Of a stretch of DNA of 64,000 nucleotides, positions 42,279 to 51,190 are shown piece after piece. The translations under genes were made by a program, and so were the position numbers. Source of the stretch: Microbacterium soli (GTDB taxonomy: Bacteria > Actinomycetota > Actinomycetes > Actinomycetales > Microbacteriaceae); the NCBI RefSeq assembly GCF_039539005.1, contig NZ_BAABCP010000001.1, positions 992,001 through 1,056,000 of the forward strand, read 5' to 3'. The stretch's first letter is position 1. The number at the start of each line of letters is the position of its first letter. The notes beneath the pieces are model-generated. The model saw nothing but the letters and a program-made list of their open reading frames with translations, was not told the origin of the DNA and did no database searches.

Positions 42279-44210
42279 TCAAGCGGTCAGCTCGGCGTCC
42301 GTCGGCATCCGCCCCGCGATCTCCTCGATGACGTCGTCGCCGGGCTCCGCGACGTCGAACGGGGCGTGGATCTGCGCCCGCGCCAGCAGATCCTCCATGC
42401 GGCGACGGCGGTGCCGGGTGATCAGGGTGACCACGCGACCCGCGTGCCCGGCGCGCCCGGTGCGGCCCGCGCGGTGCAGGTAGGTCTTGTACTCGTCGGG
42501 GGCGTCGGCCTGAACGACGAGATCGATGTCGTCGACGTGGATGCCGCGGGCGGCGACGTCCGTGGCGACGAGCACCCGCACCTTGCCGGAGGTGAGCTTG
42601 TGCAGGTTGCGGGTGCGCTTGGCCTGGTTGAGGTCGCCGTGCAGCGCGACGGCGGGGATGCCGGCATCCTCGAACTGCTCGGTGAGCATCTCCGCATAGG
42701 CGCGCGTGCGCGTGAACACGAGGGTGCGGCCCTCTCGGTCGACGAGCGAGCCGAGCACCTCCGCCTTGTCGCGGTGCTCGATCACGAGCACGCGATGCTC
42801 GATGGAGCTCGAGTCCTGATCCTCACCGGCGACCTCGTACACTGCAGGATCGACGAGGAACTCGTCGACGATCGCGGCGACCTCGCGATCGAGGGTCGCT
42901 GAGAACAGCAGCTTCTGGCTCGTCGTGCCGCCGGAGAGCCCCGTGCCCGTCCTGCGGAGGATGCGCTGCACGGGCTCCGCGAAGCCCAGCTCGGCCATGT
43001 GATCGGCCTCATCCAGCACGGCGATGCGCACGTCGGAGAGGTCGAGCTTGCGCTGCTCGATGAGATCCTCGATGCGGCCGGGCGTGCCGATGACGATGTC
43101 GACGCCCTTCTTGAGCGCCCCCACCTGGCGCGCCTGCGGCACGCCGCCGTAGATCTGCGTGGTGAACAGTCCAACGCTGCGGGCGATCGGCTGCACGGTG
43201 CGGTCGATCTGCAGGGCCAGTTCGCGCGTGGGCGCGAGGATGAGCGCGCGCGGACGGCGACCGAACTCGCGGCGCCCGCCCCTCTGCGACTGCAGGATGC
43301 TCTCCACCAGCGGCGCGCCGAAGGCGATGGTCTTGCCCGACCCCGTCCGCCCCCGGCCCAGCACGTCGCGCCCCTGCAGGATCGAGGGGATGGTGGCGGC
43401 CTGGATCGGGAACGGCGTCTCGGCGCCCATGTTCTTCAGTGCCTCGACGATGTTCGACCCCAGGCCCAGGTCGCTGAAGGAGACATCGGCGACATCGGAT
43501 GCCCGGACGGCCTCGGCCTCGAGGCGCTCGTGCACGATGTCGACGTGCTCCTCGCGGGCTCGGACGCTCTCGGCGCGGTTCGCAGCGTCGAAGCGGTCGT
43601 GGCGGACAGGGCGCGCGGAACGGTGGCCGCGCTCGAAGCCCGGGCGGTCGTCGCGACGCGGGCGGTCATCGCGACGCGGACGCTCGTCACGACGGTCGTA
43701 CCCGCCGCGCGTGCCGCGCTCGTCACGGCTGCGGTGCGACCTGTCGCTCCGGTCGTCGCGGCCGCGCCCGTCGCGACCGAAGCCGCCGTCACGACGCGGA
43801 CGCTCGTCGAAGCGACGTTCCGGACGCTCCTCGAAACGCCGCCCGTGGCCGCGCTCGTCACGATCACCGCGACGGTGTGGCGCCTCGCGGCGGCCGGACT
43901 CCGCACGGTTGCGGATGGCGCGGGCCTCATCGCGCCCCGCACGCTCGGAGTCGCTCCATCGGCGCTTGGGGGCAGCGCCCCCGGCATCCGGCGGACGGTA
44001 GCCGCGGTGCTTGGGGCTGATGCTTCCCGGCCGACGATCGGCACGCCCGTCGGAGGAGGCGGAGCGGCGCTCTCCGGCATCCGTTCTCCGGTCGTCGTCA
44101 CGAATCGGGCGTCCGCCGGCGTGACGGTCGCGGAACGACGTCTTCCTGGCGTAGCGCGGATCGAAGTTGCGGGACGGCCGTCCGCCCTTGAGTCTGCCGT
44201 TCTTCGGCAT
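42279..44210 (-). CDS. DEAD-box RNA helicase with Arg/Asp-rich N-terminal extension
   Basis: 643 residues. Residues 1-~215 are a low-complexity extension rich in Arg, Asp, Gly and Glu, probably disordered and RNA-binding. The helicase core follows: Q-motif region (FSDLGLGSNIVEALKNMG), GRTGSGKT, APTRELALQ, VLDEADHM, FSATL, and HRAGRTGRAGHAG. It remodels RNA, likely in ribosome assembly or mRNA decay, often at low temperature. GAGGAAG precedes the ATG. The extension at the N-terminus is unusual; in many bacterial members the basic tail is C-terminal. Confidence 0.95.
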   Translation of the reverse strand: MPKNGRLKGGRPSRNFDPRYARKTSFRDRHAGGRPIRDDDRRTDAGERRSASSDGRADRRPGSISPKHRGYRPPDAGGAAPKRRWSDSERAGRDEARAIRNRAESGRREAPHRRGDRDERGHGRRFEERPERRFDERPRRDGGFGRDGRGRDDRSDRSHRSRDERGTRGGYDRRDERPRRDDRPRRDDRPGFERGHRSARPVRHDRFDAANRAESVRAREEHVDIVHERLEAEAVRASDVADVSFSDLGLGSNIVEALKNMGAETPFPIQAATIPSILQGRDVLGRGRTGSGKTIAFGAPLVESILQSQRGGRREFGRRPRALILAPTRELALQIDRTVQPIARSVGLFTTQIYGGVPQARQVGALKKGVDIVIGTPGRIEDLIEQRKLDLSDVRIAVLDEADHMAELGFAEPVQRILRRTGTGLSGGTTSQKLLFSATLDREVAAIVDEFLVDPAVYEVAGEDQDSSSIEHRVLVIEHRDKAEVLGSLVDREGRTLVFTRTRAYAEMLTEQFEDAGIPAVALHGDLNQAKRTRNLHKLTSGKVRVLVATDVAARGIHVDDIDLVVQADAPDEYKTYLHRAGRTGRAGHAGRVVTLITRHRRRRMEDLLARAQIHAPFDVAEPGDDVIEEIAGRMPTDAELTA

Positions 44211-44447
44211 GGTGCTTCCTCACTGTCTCTGACACGAGAACAGCATCCGCTCCCGTGCGCACAGAGATCAGCGCACCGCGGACAAACCCGGGCATCCGTC
44301 GGCCGGGGCCATTCATGTGATGGTCGTCGAACCATCGGCCCCTGGGCTCACACTGTCACACGTCCCGCTGCCCGCGGGTGCCCGAAGCCGACCGCACCAG
44401 CATAGCGGAGCCGCCTGGGAGACCGCCCGGCGCAGCCCCTGCGGCTC
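44211..44447 (-). promoter_or_regulatory. Divergent region with possible long leader of the helicase gene
   Basis: A minus-strand TATGCT (44399-44404) fits a -10 box and would give the helicase mRNA a ~180-base leader. No gene is visible here; several GC-rich inverted repeats are present. Long leaders are common on cold-induced helicase genes, but nothing specific is proven. Confidence 0.3.
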
Positions 44448-44453
44448 TACGAT
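44448..44453 (+). promoter_or_regulatory. Leaderless -10 box for the epimerase gene
   Basis: TACGAT, six bases before the aldose 1-epimerase ATG. Confidence 0.5.
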
Positions 44454-44459
44454 GGCTCC

Positions 44460-45380
44460 ATGCCTCTCGACCCCGCAGCCAGCTCCCCCACCGGTATCCA
44501 GACGCACCTCCGACTCGGCGACGTGACCGCGCAGATCGCGCAGGTCGGCGCCTCCCTGCGGCATCTCGCGGTCGGCGACGTCGACATCGTGCCGCCGTAC
44601 CCGGAGGAGTCGCCGACGCCCGGCGCCTCGGGCATCGTGCTCGCGCCCTGGCCGAACCGGGTCCGTGACGGCGTCTGGCAGGACGGCGACACCACCCGTG
44701 CCCTCGCGATCACCGAGCCGAAGTTCCGCAACGCGAGCCACGGGCTGCTGCGCTTCACCGCCTACGAGATCTCCGATCAGACCGAGGACGCCGTGACGCT
44801 GACGGCGAGCATCGTCCCGCAGACGGGGTATCCGTACCTGGTGGGCACGAGTGTCCACTACGCGCTGACGGATGCCGGCATCGACGTCACGCACACCCTC
44901 GTCAACCGCTCCCCCGCAGCCGCGCCCGTCGCCCTCGGCACCCACCCGTATCTCACGATCGGCGACGCGGATGCGCGCGAGCTGGTGCTGACGATCCCCG
45001 CACAGACGTGGTTCGAGACCGACGAGCGGATGCTGCCGGTCGGTGAGTCCCCCGTGTCGGGCGGCACCGACCTGCGGGAGGGACGACGCCTGGGCGACGT
45101 GCAGCTGGACACCGGGTTCGCGAACCTGCGCCGCGACGCCGACGGTCTGGCGCGCAGCACGCTCGCCGCGCCCGACGGACGCACCGTCACCCTGTGGCAG
45201 GGTCCGGGACTCGACTACGTGCAGGCGTTCACCTACACCGGCTACCCCGGCCGGCAGCTCGTCGTCGCCGTCGAGCCGATGTCGGCCCCGGCGGACGCGT
45301 TCAACTCCGGACGGGGCCTGCGCCGCCTGGAGCCCGGCGAGTCGTGGACGCTGGAGTGGGGCATCCACTACTCGCGCTGA
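44460..45380 (+). CDS. Aldose 1-epimerase (mutarotase) family protein
   Basis: 306 residues forming a galactose-mutarotase beta-sandwich. It interconverts alpha and beta anomers of sugars in the cytoplasm. Family features: LAPWPNRVRDG (Arg), FRNASHGLLRF (first catalytic-region His), ALGTHPYL (second His) and late VAVEPMSAPADAFNSG with the catalytic Glu. Sugar specificity is not evident, as no sugar operon is adjacent. It has its own leaderless promoter and ends 25 bases before the convergent RND gene. Confidence 0.92.
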   Translation: MPLDPAASSPTGIQTHLRLGDVTAQIAQVGASLRHLAVGDVDIVPPYPEESPTPGASGIVLAPWPNRVRDGVWQDGDTTRALAITEPKFRNASHGLLRFTAYEISDQTEDAVTLTASIVPQTGYPYLVGTSVHYALTDAGIDVTHTLVNRSPAAAPVALGTHPYLTIGDADARELVLTIPAQTWFETDERMLPVGESPVSGGTDLREGRRLGDVQLDTGFANLRRDADGLARSTLAAPDGRTVTLWQGPGLDYVQAFTYTGYPGRQLVVAVEPMSAPADAFNSGRGLRRLEPGESWTLEWGIHYSR

Positions 45381-45405
45381 CGAACGGCGCCCGCCGGACC
45401 GCGAC

Positions 45406-48400
45406 TCAGTCCACCTGGTTCGCCGAAGGCAGGCCGCGGGCGCGCAGCTCTCGACGGGTGAGGTAGTGCTCCTGCCGGTCGGAGGCGGCGTTCGCGACGA
45501 CGGACGCCGCTGCGGCTGCTGCGGAGGCGGCTGCCGCAGCGGCAGCGGATGCCGCGGCGGCCGCAGCCATCATCGAGTCGGTGCCGGCTCGACCGGCCCC
45601 ATCGGTCTCGATGAGCTGCTCCGTGCGCGGCTCGCCTTCGGCGGGCGACGCGTCGGGGGCGCGGACGGCGAGCGCGCCGGTCACCGGTTCCTGCGCCGGC
45701 GCGGCCGCCTCGTGCGGTGCGTCCTCCCCCGCGGGCGCGGCGGAGAACGGCGAAACCGCAGCCGCCGGCACGGCCGCACCTGCATCGCCGGGGTCGGCAT
45801 GCGGCGCTCCGCCGTGGCCGTCGCCGCCGTCATCCGCCGCTCCCCCACCACCGCGTGCGGAACGTCGGGCGGCGCGGCGCTCCTTCGCGCCCTCCACGAG
45901 GTTGTACAGGGTGGGCAGCACGATGAGCGTGAGCACCGTCGACGACACGAGCCCGCCGATCACGACGATCGCCAGCGGCTGCGAGATGAACCCGCCGTGG
46001 CCGGTGATGCCCAGCGCCATGGGCGTGAGCGCGAAGATCGTCGCGAGCGCGGTCATGAGGATCGGTCGCAGACGCTTCTCGCCGCCGGCCATCACCGCGT
46101 CCGCGGTGGACAGGCCCTTCGCGCGGTACTGGTTGACGAGGTCGACGAGCACGATCGCGTTGGTGACGACGATGCCGATGAGCATCAGCACGCCGATCAG
46201 GGAGGCGACGCCCAGCGGCACCCCGGTGATGATCTGCAGCAGGATGGCGCCGGTGGCCGCGAACGGCACCGACACGAGCAGCAGCAGGGGCTGACGCAGC
46301 GACTTGAACGTCGCGACCATGACGACGTAGACGATGAGGATGGCCGCCAGCATGGCCAGGCCCAGCTGCGAGAACGCGTCGGCCTGCTGCTCGGCCACAC
46401 CGCCGAGCTCGGCGGTGGCCCCGTCGGGCAGATCGACGGCGTCCATCGCGCTCGTGACGGATGCCGTCGCGACGGTGAGGTCGTCGGACTCCTGCGGGAT
46501 GGTGATGGTCGCCGTGCGACGGCCCTGATCGGTGGTGATCGAGGTCGGCCCCTCGCGCTCCTCGACGGTCGCGATGTCCTGCAGCTCGATCGGCCCGAGG
46601 GCGCTGAGGATCGGAAGCTCCCGCAGTTCGGCCAGTGTCGTCGGCGGCTCCTCGGCGGCCAGATAGATGGTCAGCGCGCTGCCGTCGATCTCGATCGATC
46701 CGAGCTGCTGCGGGCGCATGGCGTTGGAGACCATGGAACCGACCGCGACCTCGGACAGCCCGCGCTCGGCGGCCTTGTCGCGGTCGATGGCGACGGCGAT
46801 GTACGGCAGGGACGCGGCGAGGTTGTCGGTCACCTGACCGATGCCGTCCCGGCCCTCCAGCTCGTCGCGCAGCGCCTTGGTCGCGGTGACGAGGTCGTCG
46901 CCGTTGGGGGCGGACACGGCCACGGTGATGTCGGTCGCGCCGAATCCGCCCGCGGCGCCGGCGACGGTCACCTCGCCGACGTCGTCGAGGTCGTCGACGG
47001 CCTTCTGCACGTCCGCACGCAGCGCCTCCTGGTCGGCGTCCTCCGCGGTCAGGATGGAGAAGGTCACCCCGCCGCCACCCGCGAAGGCGTCGCGCAGCGA
47101 GGATCCGCTGGAGCCGATGGAGGCCTGCACGTGCTCGATGCCGTCGATGCCGTCCAGCGCGTCCTCGACCTTCAGCGCCGCTTCGGACTTCGTCTCGAGG
47201 CTCGCCGTGGGGCCGAGGTCCTGCGTGACCGTCATGGTGTTCTGCCCCGTGTCGCCGAGGAAGTTGATCTTCATGAGCGGCGCGGCGGCGACGGTGCCGG
47301 CGAGCACGAGCACGGCCAGCACGACGGTGGTCGCCGAGTGCTTGAGCGTCCAGCCCAGCATGGGGCGGTAGATGCGCTGCAGCGGCGTCGGCGGGGCGGC
47401 GGGGTCCTCCGGGTCGATGCGCCGGCCCTGCTCGTCGCGCAGCTCCCTGCCCGGCCGCATGAACCAGTACGCCAGCACGGGCACGATCGTCAGCGCCACC
47501 AGGAGCGATGCGGCCATGGCGATCGTGACGGTCATCGCGAAGGGTCGGAACAGCTCGCCGACCATGTCGCCGACGAAGACGATCGGCAGGAACACCGCGA
47601 CGGTCGTGATGGTGGATGCCGTGATGGCCGCTGCGACCTCTCGCACGGCGAGCCGGATGGCGTCGCCCTTGTCGGCGCCCTGCACGTAGTGCCGTTTGAT
47701 GTTCTCGATCACGACGATCGAGTCGTCCACCACGCGTCCGATCGCGATGGTCAGCGCGCCGAGGGTGAGCATGTTCAGCGAGTAGCCAAACGCCTGCAGG
47801 CCGATGAAGGTGATCAGCACGCTCGTCGGGATGGAGATCGCGGTGACGAGGGTGGAGCGGATCGACAACAGGAAGACGAGGATGACGATCACCGCGAACG
47901 CCAGGCCCAGCAGCCCCTCGGTCGCGAGCGTCTCGATCGACTGCTGGATGAACGGCGCCTGGTCGAAGACGACGGTGAACTCGGCATCCGGGAACGTCTT
48001 CCGGATCTCGTCGAGTGCGGCCAGCACCCCCTGCGAGACCTCCACGGTGTTGGCGGCGGGCAGCTTCGTGACGGCGAGGGTCAGCGCATCCTCCCCGTCG
48101 ACGCGCGAGATGGAGGTGACGGGGTCGTCCTCCTCCACGACGGTGGCGACGTCGCCGACGACGGCGTCGGTGCCGACCAGCGGCAGCGCGGCGATCTCGT
48201 CGACGGAACCGAGCTTCACCCCGCTCTGCACGGTGAGGGTCTGCCCGTCCTCGGTGATGTCGCCGCCGGGGAACAGTGTCCCGTTCTGCGCCAGCGCGTC
48301 GCGGATCTGCTGCGGGTTCGCGCCGTGCGCGGCCAGCTCCGCGGCATCCGGGGTGATGGTCACCCGCTTGCCGACACCGCCGACGACCTCCGCGGCGTTG

Positions 48401-48909
48401 ACGCCGTCGACATCCTCCAGTTCGGGGACGACGACGTTCTGCAGGTCGGCCTGAGCCTCATCGCCCTCGCCGAGACCGGTGACGGCGATCTGGATGACGG
48501 GGAAGTCGTCGATCGAGATGCTCAGCACCTGCGGGTCCAGATCCTCGGGCAGCTGGCCGGAGATGCGGTTGATGGCCTGCTGCATCTTCTGCTCGGCGGT
48601 GGCGAGGTTGGTGCCGTAGGTGAACATCGCCTGCACGATGGACGCGTTGGTCGTGCTGGTCGCCGTCGTCGACTCCAGTCCCGGCACGCCCTGCACCGCG
48701 TTCTCGATGGGCGTGGACACGTCGTTCTCCACCACCTCGGGCGAGGCGCCGGGGTACGGCGTCATGACGATCAGCGCCGGCAGTTCGAGCGAGGGGATGA
48801 GCTCCTGCTTGAGATTGGTCAGCGCCAGTCCGCCGAAGACGGCGGCGACGATCGTGACGAGCGCGATCAATGCGCGGTTGCGCAGGCTCAGGACGGAGAG
48901 TTTCGACAC
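45406..48909 (-). CDS. HAE1-type RND efflux transporter (AcrB/SwrC-like)
   Basis: 1,167 residues. Standard RND duplicated fold: first helix near the N-terminus (ALIALVTIVAAVFGGLALTN), large outer loops, central helices with the proton-relay segment ALTIAIGRVVDDSIVVIENI, a second outer half and a final helix bundle (GVLMLIGIVVTNAIVLVDLV). It exports toxic or amphipathic compounds by proton antiport. As in other Gram-positives there is no visible adaptor or outer-membrane channel. The C-terminal ~125 residues are a disordered tail with a long Ala/Ser run and a charged end (QEHYLTRRELRARGL). GTG start at 48909; the TetR gene upstream ends 10 bases earlier, so they are co-transcribed. Confidence 0.94.
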   Translation of the reverse strand: MSKLSVLSLRNRALIALVTIVAAVFGGLALTNLKQELIPSLELPALIVMTPYPGASPEVVENDVSTPIENAVQGVPGLESTTATSTTNASIVQAMFTYGTNLATAEQKMQQAINRISGQLPEDLDPQVLSISIDDFPVIQIAVTGLGEGDEAQADLQNVVVPELEDVDGVNAAEVVGGVGKRVTITPDAAELAAHGANPQQIRDALAQNGTLFPGGDITEDGQTLTVQSGVKLGSVDEIAALPLVGTDAVVGDVATVVEEDDPVTSISRVDGEDALTLAVTKLPAANTVEVSQGVLAALDEIRKTFPDAEFTVVFDQAPFIQQSIETLATEGLLGLAFAVIVILVFLLSIRSTLVTAISIPTSVLITFIGLQAFGYSLNMLTLGALTIAIGRVVDDSIVVIENIKRHYVQGADKGDAIRLAVREVAAAITASTITTVAVFLPIVFVGDMVGELFRPFAMTVTIAMAASLLVALTIVPVLAYWFMRPGRELRDEQGRRIDPEDPAAPPTPLQRIYRPMLGWTLKHSATTVVLAVLVLAGTVAAAPLMKINFLGDTGQNTMTVTQDLGPTASLETKSEAALKVEDALDGIDGIEHVQASIGSSGSSLRDAFAGGGGVTFSILTAEDADQEALRADVQKAVDDLDDVGEVTVAGAAGGFGATDITVAVSAPNGDDLVTATKALRDELEGRDGIGQVTDNLAASLPYIAVAIDRDKAAERGLSEVAVGSMVSNAMRPQQLGSIEIDGSALTIYLAAEEPPTTLAELRELPILSALGPIELQDIATVEEREGPTSITTDQGRRTATITIPQESDDLTVATASVTSAMDAVDLPDGATAELGGVAEQQADAFSQLGLAMLAAILIVYVVMVATFKSLRQPLLLLVSVPFAATGAILLQIITGVPLGVASLIGVLMLIGIVVTNAIVLVDLVNQYRAKGLSTADAVMAGGEKRLRPILMTALATIFALTPMALGITGHGGFISQPLAIVVIGGLVSSTVLTLIVLPTLYNLVEGAKERRAARRSARGGGGAADDGGDGHGGAPHADPGDAGAAVPAAAVSPFSAAPAGEDAPHEAAAPAQEPVTGALAVRAPDASPAEGEPRTEQLIETDGAGRAGTDSMMAAAAAASAAAAAAASAAAAAASVVANAASDRQEHYLTRRELRARGLPSANQVD

Positions 48910-48919
48910 AGTGCTCGTT

Positions 48920-49498
48920 TCAGTCGGTCACGGACGAAGGACGGATGCCGTCGCCGAGGATCCCGGCGAGGGCGGAACGGATGAGGGATTCGGAGGGCGG
49001 ATCCTCGCTGATGCGGGAGTGCCACAGCACCCCGTCGATGAAGATCGCGGCGGCGGTCGCGCGCTCGGCGCCGTAGTCGTCGACGAGGAACTCGGCCATC
49101 CGCGCCGACCAGCCCCGCGCGAGCTCGCGCAGCTGCGGGTCGTTGACGGCGGCGGTGACGACGGCCCGGTCGGTCTCCATGGCACGCACGTCGGCGAGGC
49201 CGCGCAGGATGAGCTCGGTGAGGACATCGGGTGTGGCGCCGCGCTCGCGCAGCGCTTGACGGATGCCGTCGATGCGCCCGTCCACCTCGACGGCCAGGTG
49301 CTGCAGGGCCGCGGCCCGCAGATCGTCGAGGGTGGCGAAGTACTGGGTCGTCGCTCCCAGCGGCACGTCGGCGCGCGCGGCGATCATGCGGTGGGTGAGG
49401 GCGCCGACGCCGACTTCGAGGATCAGCTCGGCCGCGGCCACGATGATCGCCCGGCGACGGGTCGCCGGATCGCGCCTGCGCCGCACAGCCTCCGCCAT
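48920..49498 (-). CDS. TetR-family transcriptional regulator
   Basis: 192 residues. N-terminal helix-turn-helix (RRRAIIVAAAELILEVGVGA, then ITHRMIAARADVPLGATTQYFATLDDL-like region with V-P-x-G-x-x-x-x-Y-F) and a C-terminal ligand-binding domain (ATAAAIFIDGVLWHS). Probably represses itself and the RND exporter just downstream, responding to an exported compound. The ATG at 49498 has GGAAGGGG upstream; a longer frame starting at 49666 has no support. Confidence 0.93.
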   Translation of the reverse strand: MAEAVRRRRDPATRRRAIIVAAAELILEVGVGALTHRMIAARADVPLGATTQYFATLDDLRAAALQHLAVEVDGRIDGIRQALRERGATPDVLTELILRGLADVRAMETDRAVVTAAVNDPQLRELARGWSARMAEFLVDDYGAERATAAAIFIDGVLWHSRISEDPPSESLIRSALAGILGDGIRPSSVTD

Positions 49499-49511
49499 CG
49501 CATCCCCTTCC

Positions 49512-49525
49512 TGTACATTTGTACA
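49512..49525. promoter_or_regulatory. Palindromic TetR operator TGTACA-N2-TGTACA
   Basis: TGTACATTTGTACA lies 13 bases before the regulator ATG. Each TGTACA half is itself a palindrome. On the minus strand it contains TACAAA, a possible -10 box, so a bound repressor would block initiation. Confidence 0.6.
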
Positions 49526-49595
49526 TTCTCGGGCTAGGAGGCGGCTGAGAATGCGGGCTCGGAGGCGGCGGGGCCCGGCCCCGCCGCGGACGGTC

Positions 49596-49955
49596 TCAGA
49601 GGGCGCCGCCCACCGCCAGCCCGAGGACGGCGGCGGCGATGCCGGCCACGAGCATCCCGCCCGCATACAGCACGGAAGCCCGCCGTTCGCCGTCCCGCCA
49701 CAGCGCGACCGTGTCGATCATCGCCGTGCTGAAGGTCGTGTACCCGCCCAGGAATCCCGCACCGAGGACGAACGCCGCCCCGGGCAGCAGCCCCACCACG
49801 AGCCCGAGCGCCAGCGACCCCGTCACGTTGATGACGAGGATGCCCCAGGGGAAGCGGGTCCCCACCAGCCGCGCGATGCCGACGTCGGCGAGATAGCGCG
49901 TCGCGGCACCGAGCCCGCCGCACACGGATGCGAGCAGGAGGACCCACCCGCTCAT
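49596..49955 (-). CDS. crcB: Fluoride channel protein CrcB/Fluc (second of pair)
   Basis: 119 residues, four membrane helices. Signature parts: GGLGAATRYL (helix 1), FPWGILVINVTGSLALGLVVG (Asn of the fluoride path) and GFLGGYTTFSTAMIDTV (the break-helix with Thr/Phe/Ser). CrcB dimers export fluoride passively. The ATG at 49955 overlaps the stop of the other crcB as ATGA, suggesting a heterodimer. No fluoride riboswitch is visible upstream of the pair. Confidence 0.94.
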   Translation of the reverse strand: MSGWVLLLASVCGGLGAATRYLADVGIARLVGTRFPWGILVINVTGSLALGLVVGLLPGAAFVLGAGFLGGYTTFSTAMIDTVALWRDGERRASVLYAGGMLVAGIAAAVLGLAVGGAL

Positions 49956-50350
49956 GAGCGCGCTTCCCTCCGGCCCAGCCGCAGGCCCAGCACGGCGGCG
50001 GCGACGCCGCCCGTGAGCGTGAGCACGACGTACCCCGCCGCCAGGAGCGGGGTCGCGCCCCACAGGCCGACGGCGTCGACGGCGAAGGAGCTGTAGGTGG
50101 TGAACCCGCCCAGTACCCCGGTGCCGAGCATCACGCGCAGGCCGGACGCGGGCAGCCGCGCGGTGAGCACGCCCAGCGCGAGGGCGCCGAGGATGTTGGC
50201 CGTCAGCACGCCCGGTGCGGCGTCCGGGATGAGCGTCCCGAGCAGCAGCCGCATGGCCGTGCCCGCCGTCCCGCCGACTGCCACCAGTGCGGTGCGGCGC
50301 AGCACCGTGCGCACGGGCGGGGAAGGGGTCACCTGCGTCACTCTAGTCAC
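49952..50350 (-). CDS. crcB: Fluoride channel protein CrcB/Fluc (first of pair)
   Basis: 132 residues with the same four-helix plan: VGGTAGTAMRLLLGTLI, GVLTANILGALALGVL (Asn in helix 2) and GVLGGFTTYSSFAVDAVGL. In actinobacteria and firmicutes two diverged crcB genes often lie side by side and their products pair. GTG start at 50350 with AGGAG eleven bases upstream. It overlaps the second crcB gene by four bases. Confidence 0.93.
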   Translation of the reverse strand: MTRVTQVTPSPPVRTVLRRTALVAVGGTAGTAMRLLLGTLIPDAAPGVLTANILGALALGVLTARLPASGLRVMLGTGVLGGFTTYSSFAVDAVGLWGATPLLAAGYVVLTLTGGVAAAVLGLRLGRREARS

Positions 50351-50407
50351 GTCCGCGAGCTCCTGCCCTCCCGGCGGCGCGCGCCGTGACGCCGCGGCGG
50401 CATTACG

Positions 50408-50413
50408 TAGACT
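50408..50413 (+). promoter_or_regulatory. -10 box for the Pr6Pr gene
   Basis: TAGACT, about 60 bases upstream of the GTG at 50474, in the divergent gap from crcB. Confidence 0.35.
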
Positions 50414-50473
50414 CGGGGAACGGCTGGCCGCTCAGCCAGAACGAGCGGCCAGGGCCAGGAGGACGACACCCGC

Positions 50474-51190
50474 GTGCAGACGAGAAGGATCTTCGGATGG
50501 CTGCGTCTGCTCGCCGCGGCGGTGTGCGTCGTGTCGCTCGCGCACCGGATGCTGTGGGGCATGGGATCGCAGACCCTGGCCAGCCAGAACTTCTTCGCCT
50601 ATCTGACCATCCAGTCGAACATCGCCTTCGTGGCGCTGGCCATCGTGGCGGGCGTCACCTGCCTGCGCCGGGCGGAGGACCCGGGTTGGCTGACTTCCGT
50701 TCGGGTGCTCGTGCTGAGCTGGACAGTCACCGCCGGGCTGGCGTTCTCGATCATCGTCTGGCAGGCCGGTGTCCGCGGCATCCCCATCACCGTGCCCTGG
50801 TCGGATGTGGTGCTGCACTACGTGCTCCCGGCCCTCGCCGTGCTCGCCTGGGCCGTCGGTCCCGGCCGTCGCGTCGCGTCGTGGCGGATCGTGCCGTTCG
50901 TGCTGCTGTACCCGGCGCTGTGGGGGATCTTCACGATCTGGCGGGGCCGGATCATCGGCTGGTACCCGTACTACTTCCTGGACCCCCGGCAGGTGTCGGG
51001 GCTGCCGGAGATGGCGCTGTCGTGCCTGGCGGCGCTGGCGATCTTCGCCGTGGTGGCCGTCGCGCTGGTCCTGATCAGTCGGATGCCGGTGAGCCTGCCG
51101 CCCTGGGGTGTGATCAGCTCTCGTCCGCCGACGCCGGCGCGAAGAGGGCCAGTGAGGCGCGGGCGGCGACCTGCGCGTCGTGGTCGCTGA
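50474..51190 (+). CDS. Pr6Pr-family membrane protein
   Basis: 238 residues with six hydrophobic segments: FGWLRLLAAAVCVVSLAHRM, FFAYLTIQSNIAFVALAIVA, SWTVTAGLAFSIIVWQAG, VLHYVLPALAVLAWAVG, VPFVLLYPALWGIFTIW and MALSCLAALAIFAVVAVALV. The FxxYxTIQSN motif and HYxxPxxxxxxW match the Pr6Pr/AIG1-like group, whose eukaryotic relatives are lipid (FAHFA) hydrolases; bacterial function is unknown. The last ~25 residues are basic and low-complexity and overlap the 3' end of the convergent oxidase gene by 77 bp, so the natural end may be slightly elongated by loss of a stop. GTG start. Confidence 0.82.
   Translation: MQTRRIFGWLRLLAAAVCVVSLAHRMLWGMGSQTLASQNFFAYLTIQSNIAFVALAIVAGVTCLRRAEDPGWLTSVRVLVLSWTVTAGLAFSIIVWQAGVRGIPITVPWSDVVLHYVLPALAVLAWAVGPGRRVASWRIVPFVLLYPALWGIFTIWRGRIIGWYPYYFLDPRQVSGLPEMALSCLAALAIFAVVAVALVLISRMPVSLPPWGVISSRPPTPARRGPVRRGRRPARRGR

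Noticed and set aside
45043..48984. Plus-strand open frame of over 1,300 codons opposite the RND gene
   Set aside because: Shadow of the RND transporter; composition is His/Asp/Gly/Arg-rich and featureless.
50351..50473. Fluoride riboswitch upstream of the crcB pair
   Set aside because: I cannot find the conserved pseudoknot elements, and the GTG follows shortly after the ribosome site.
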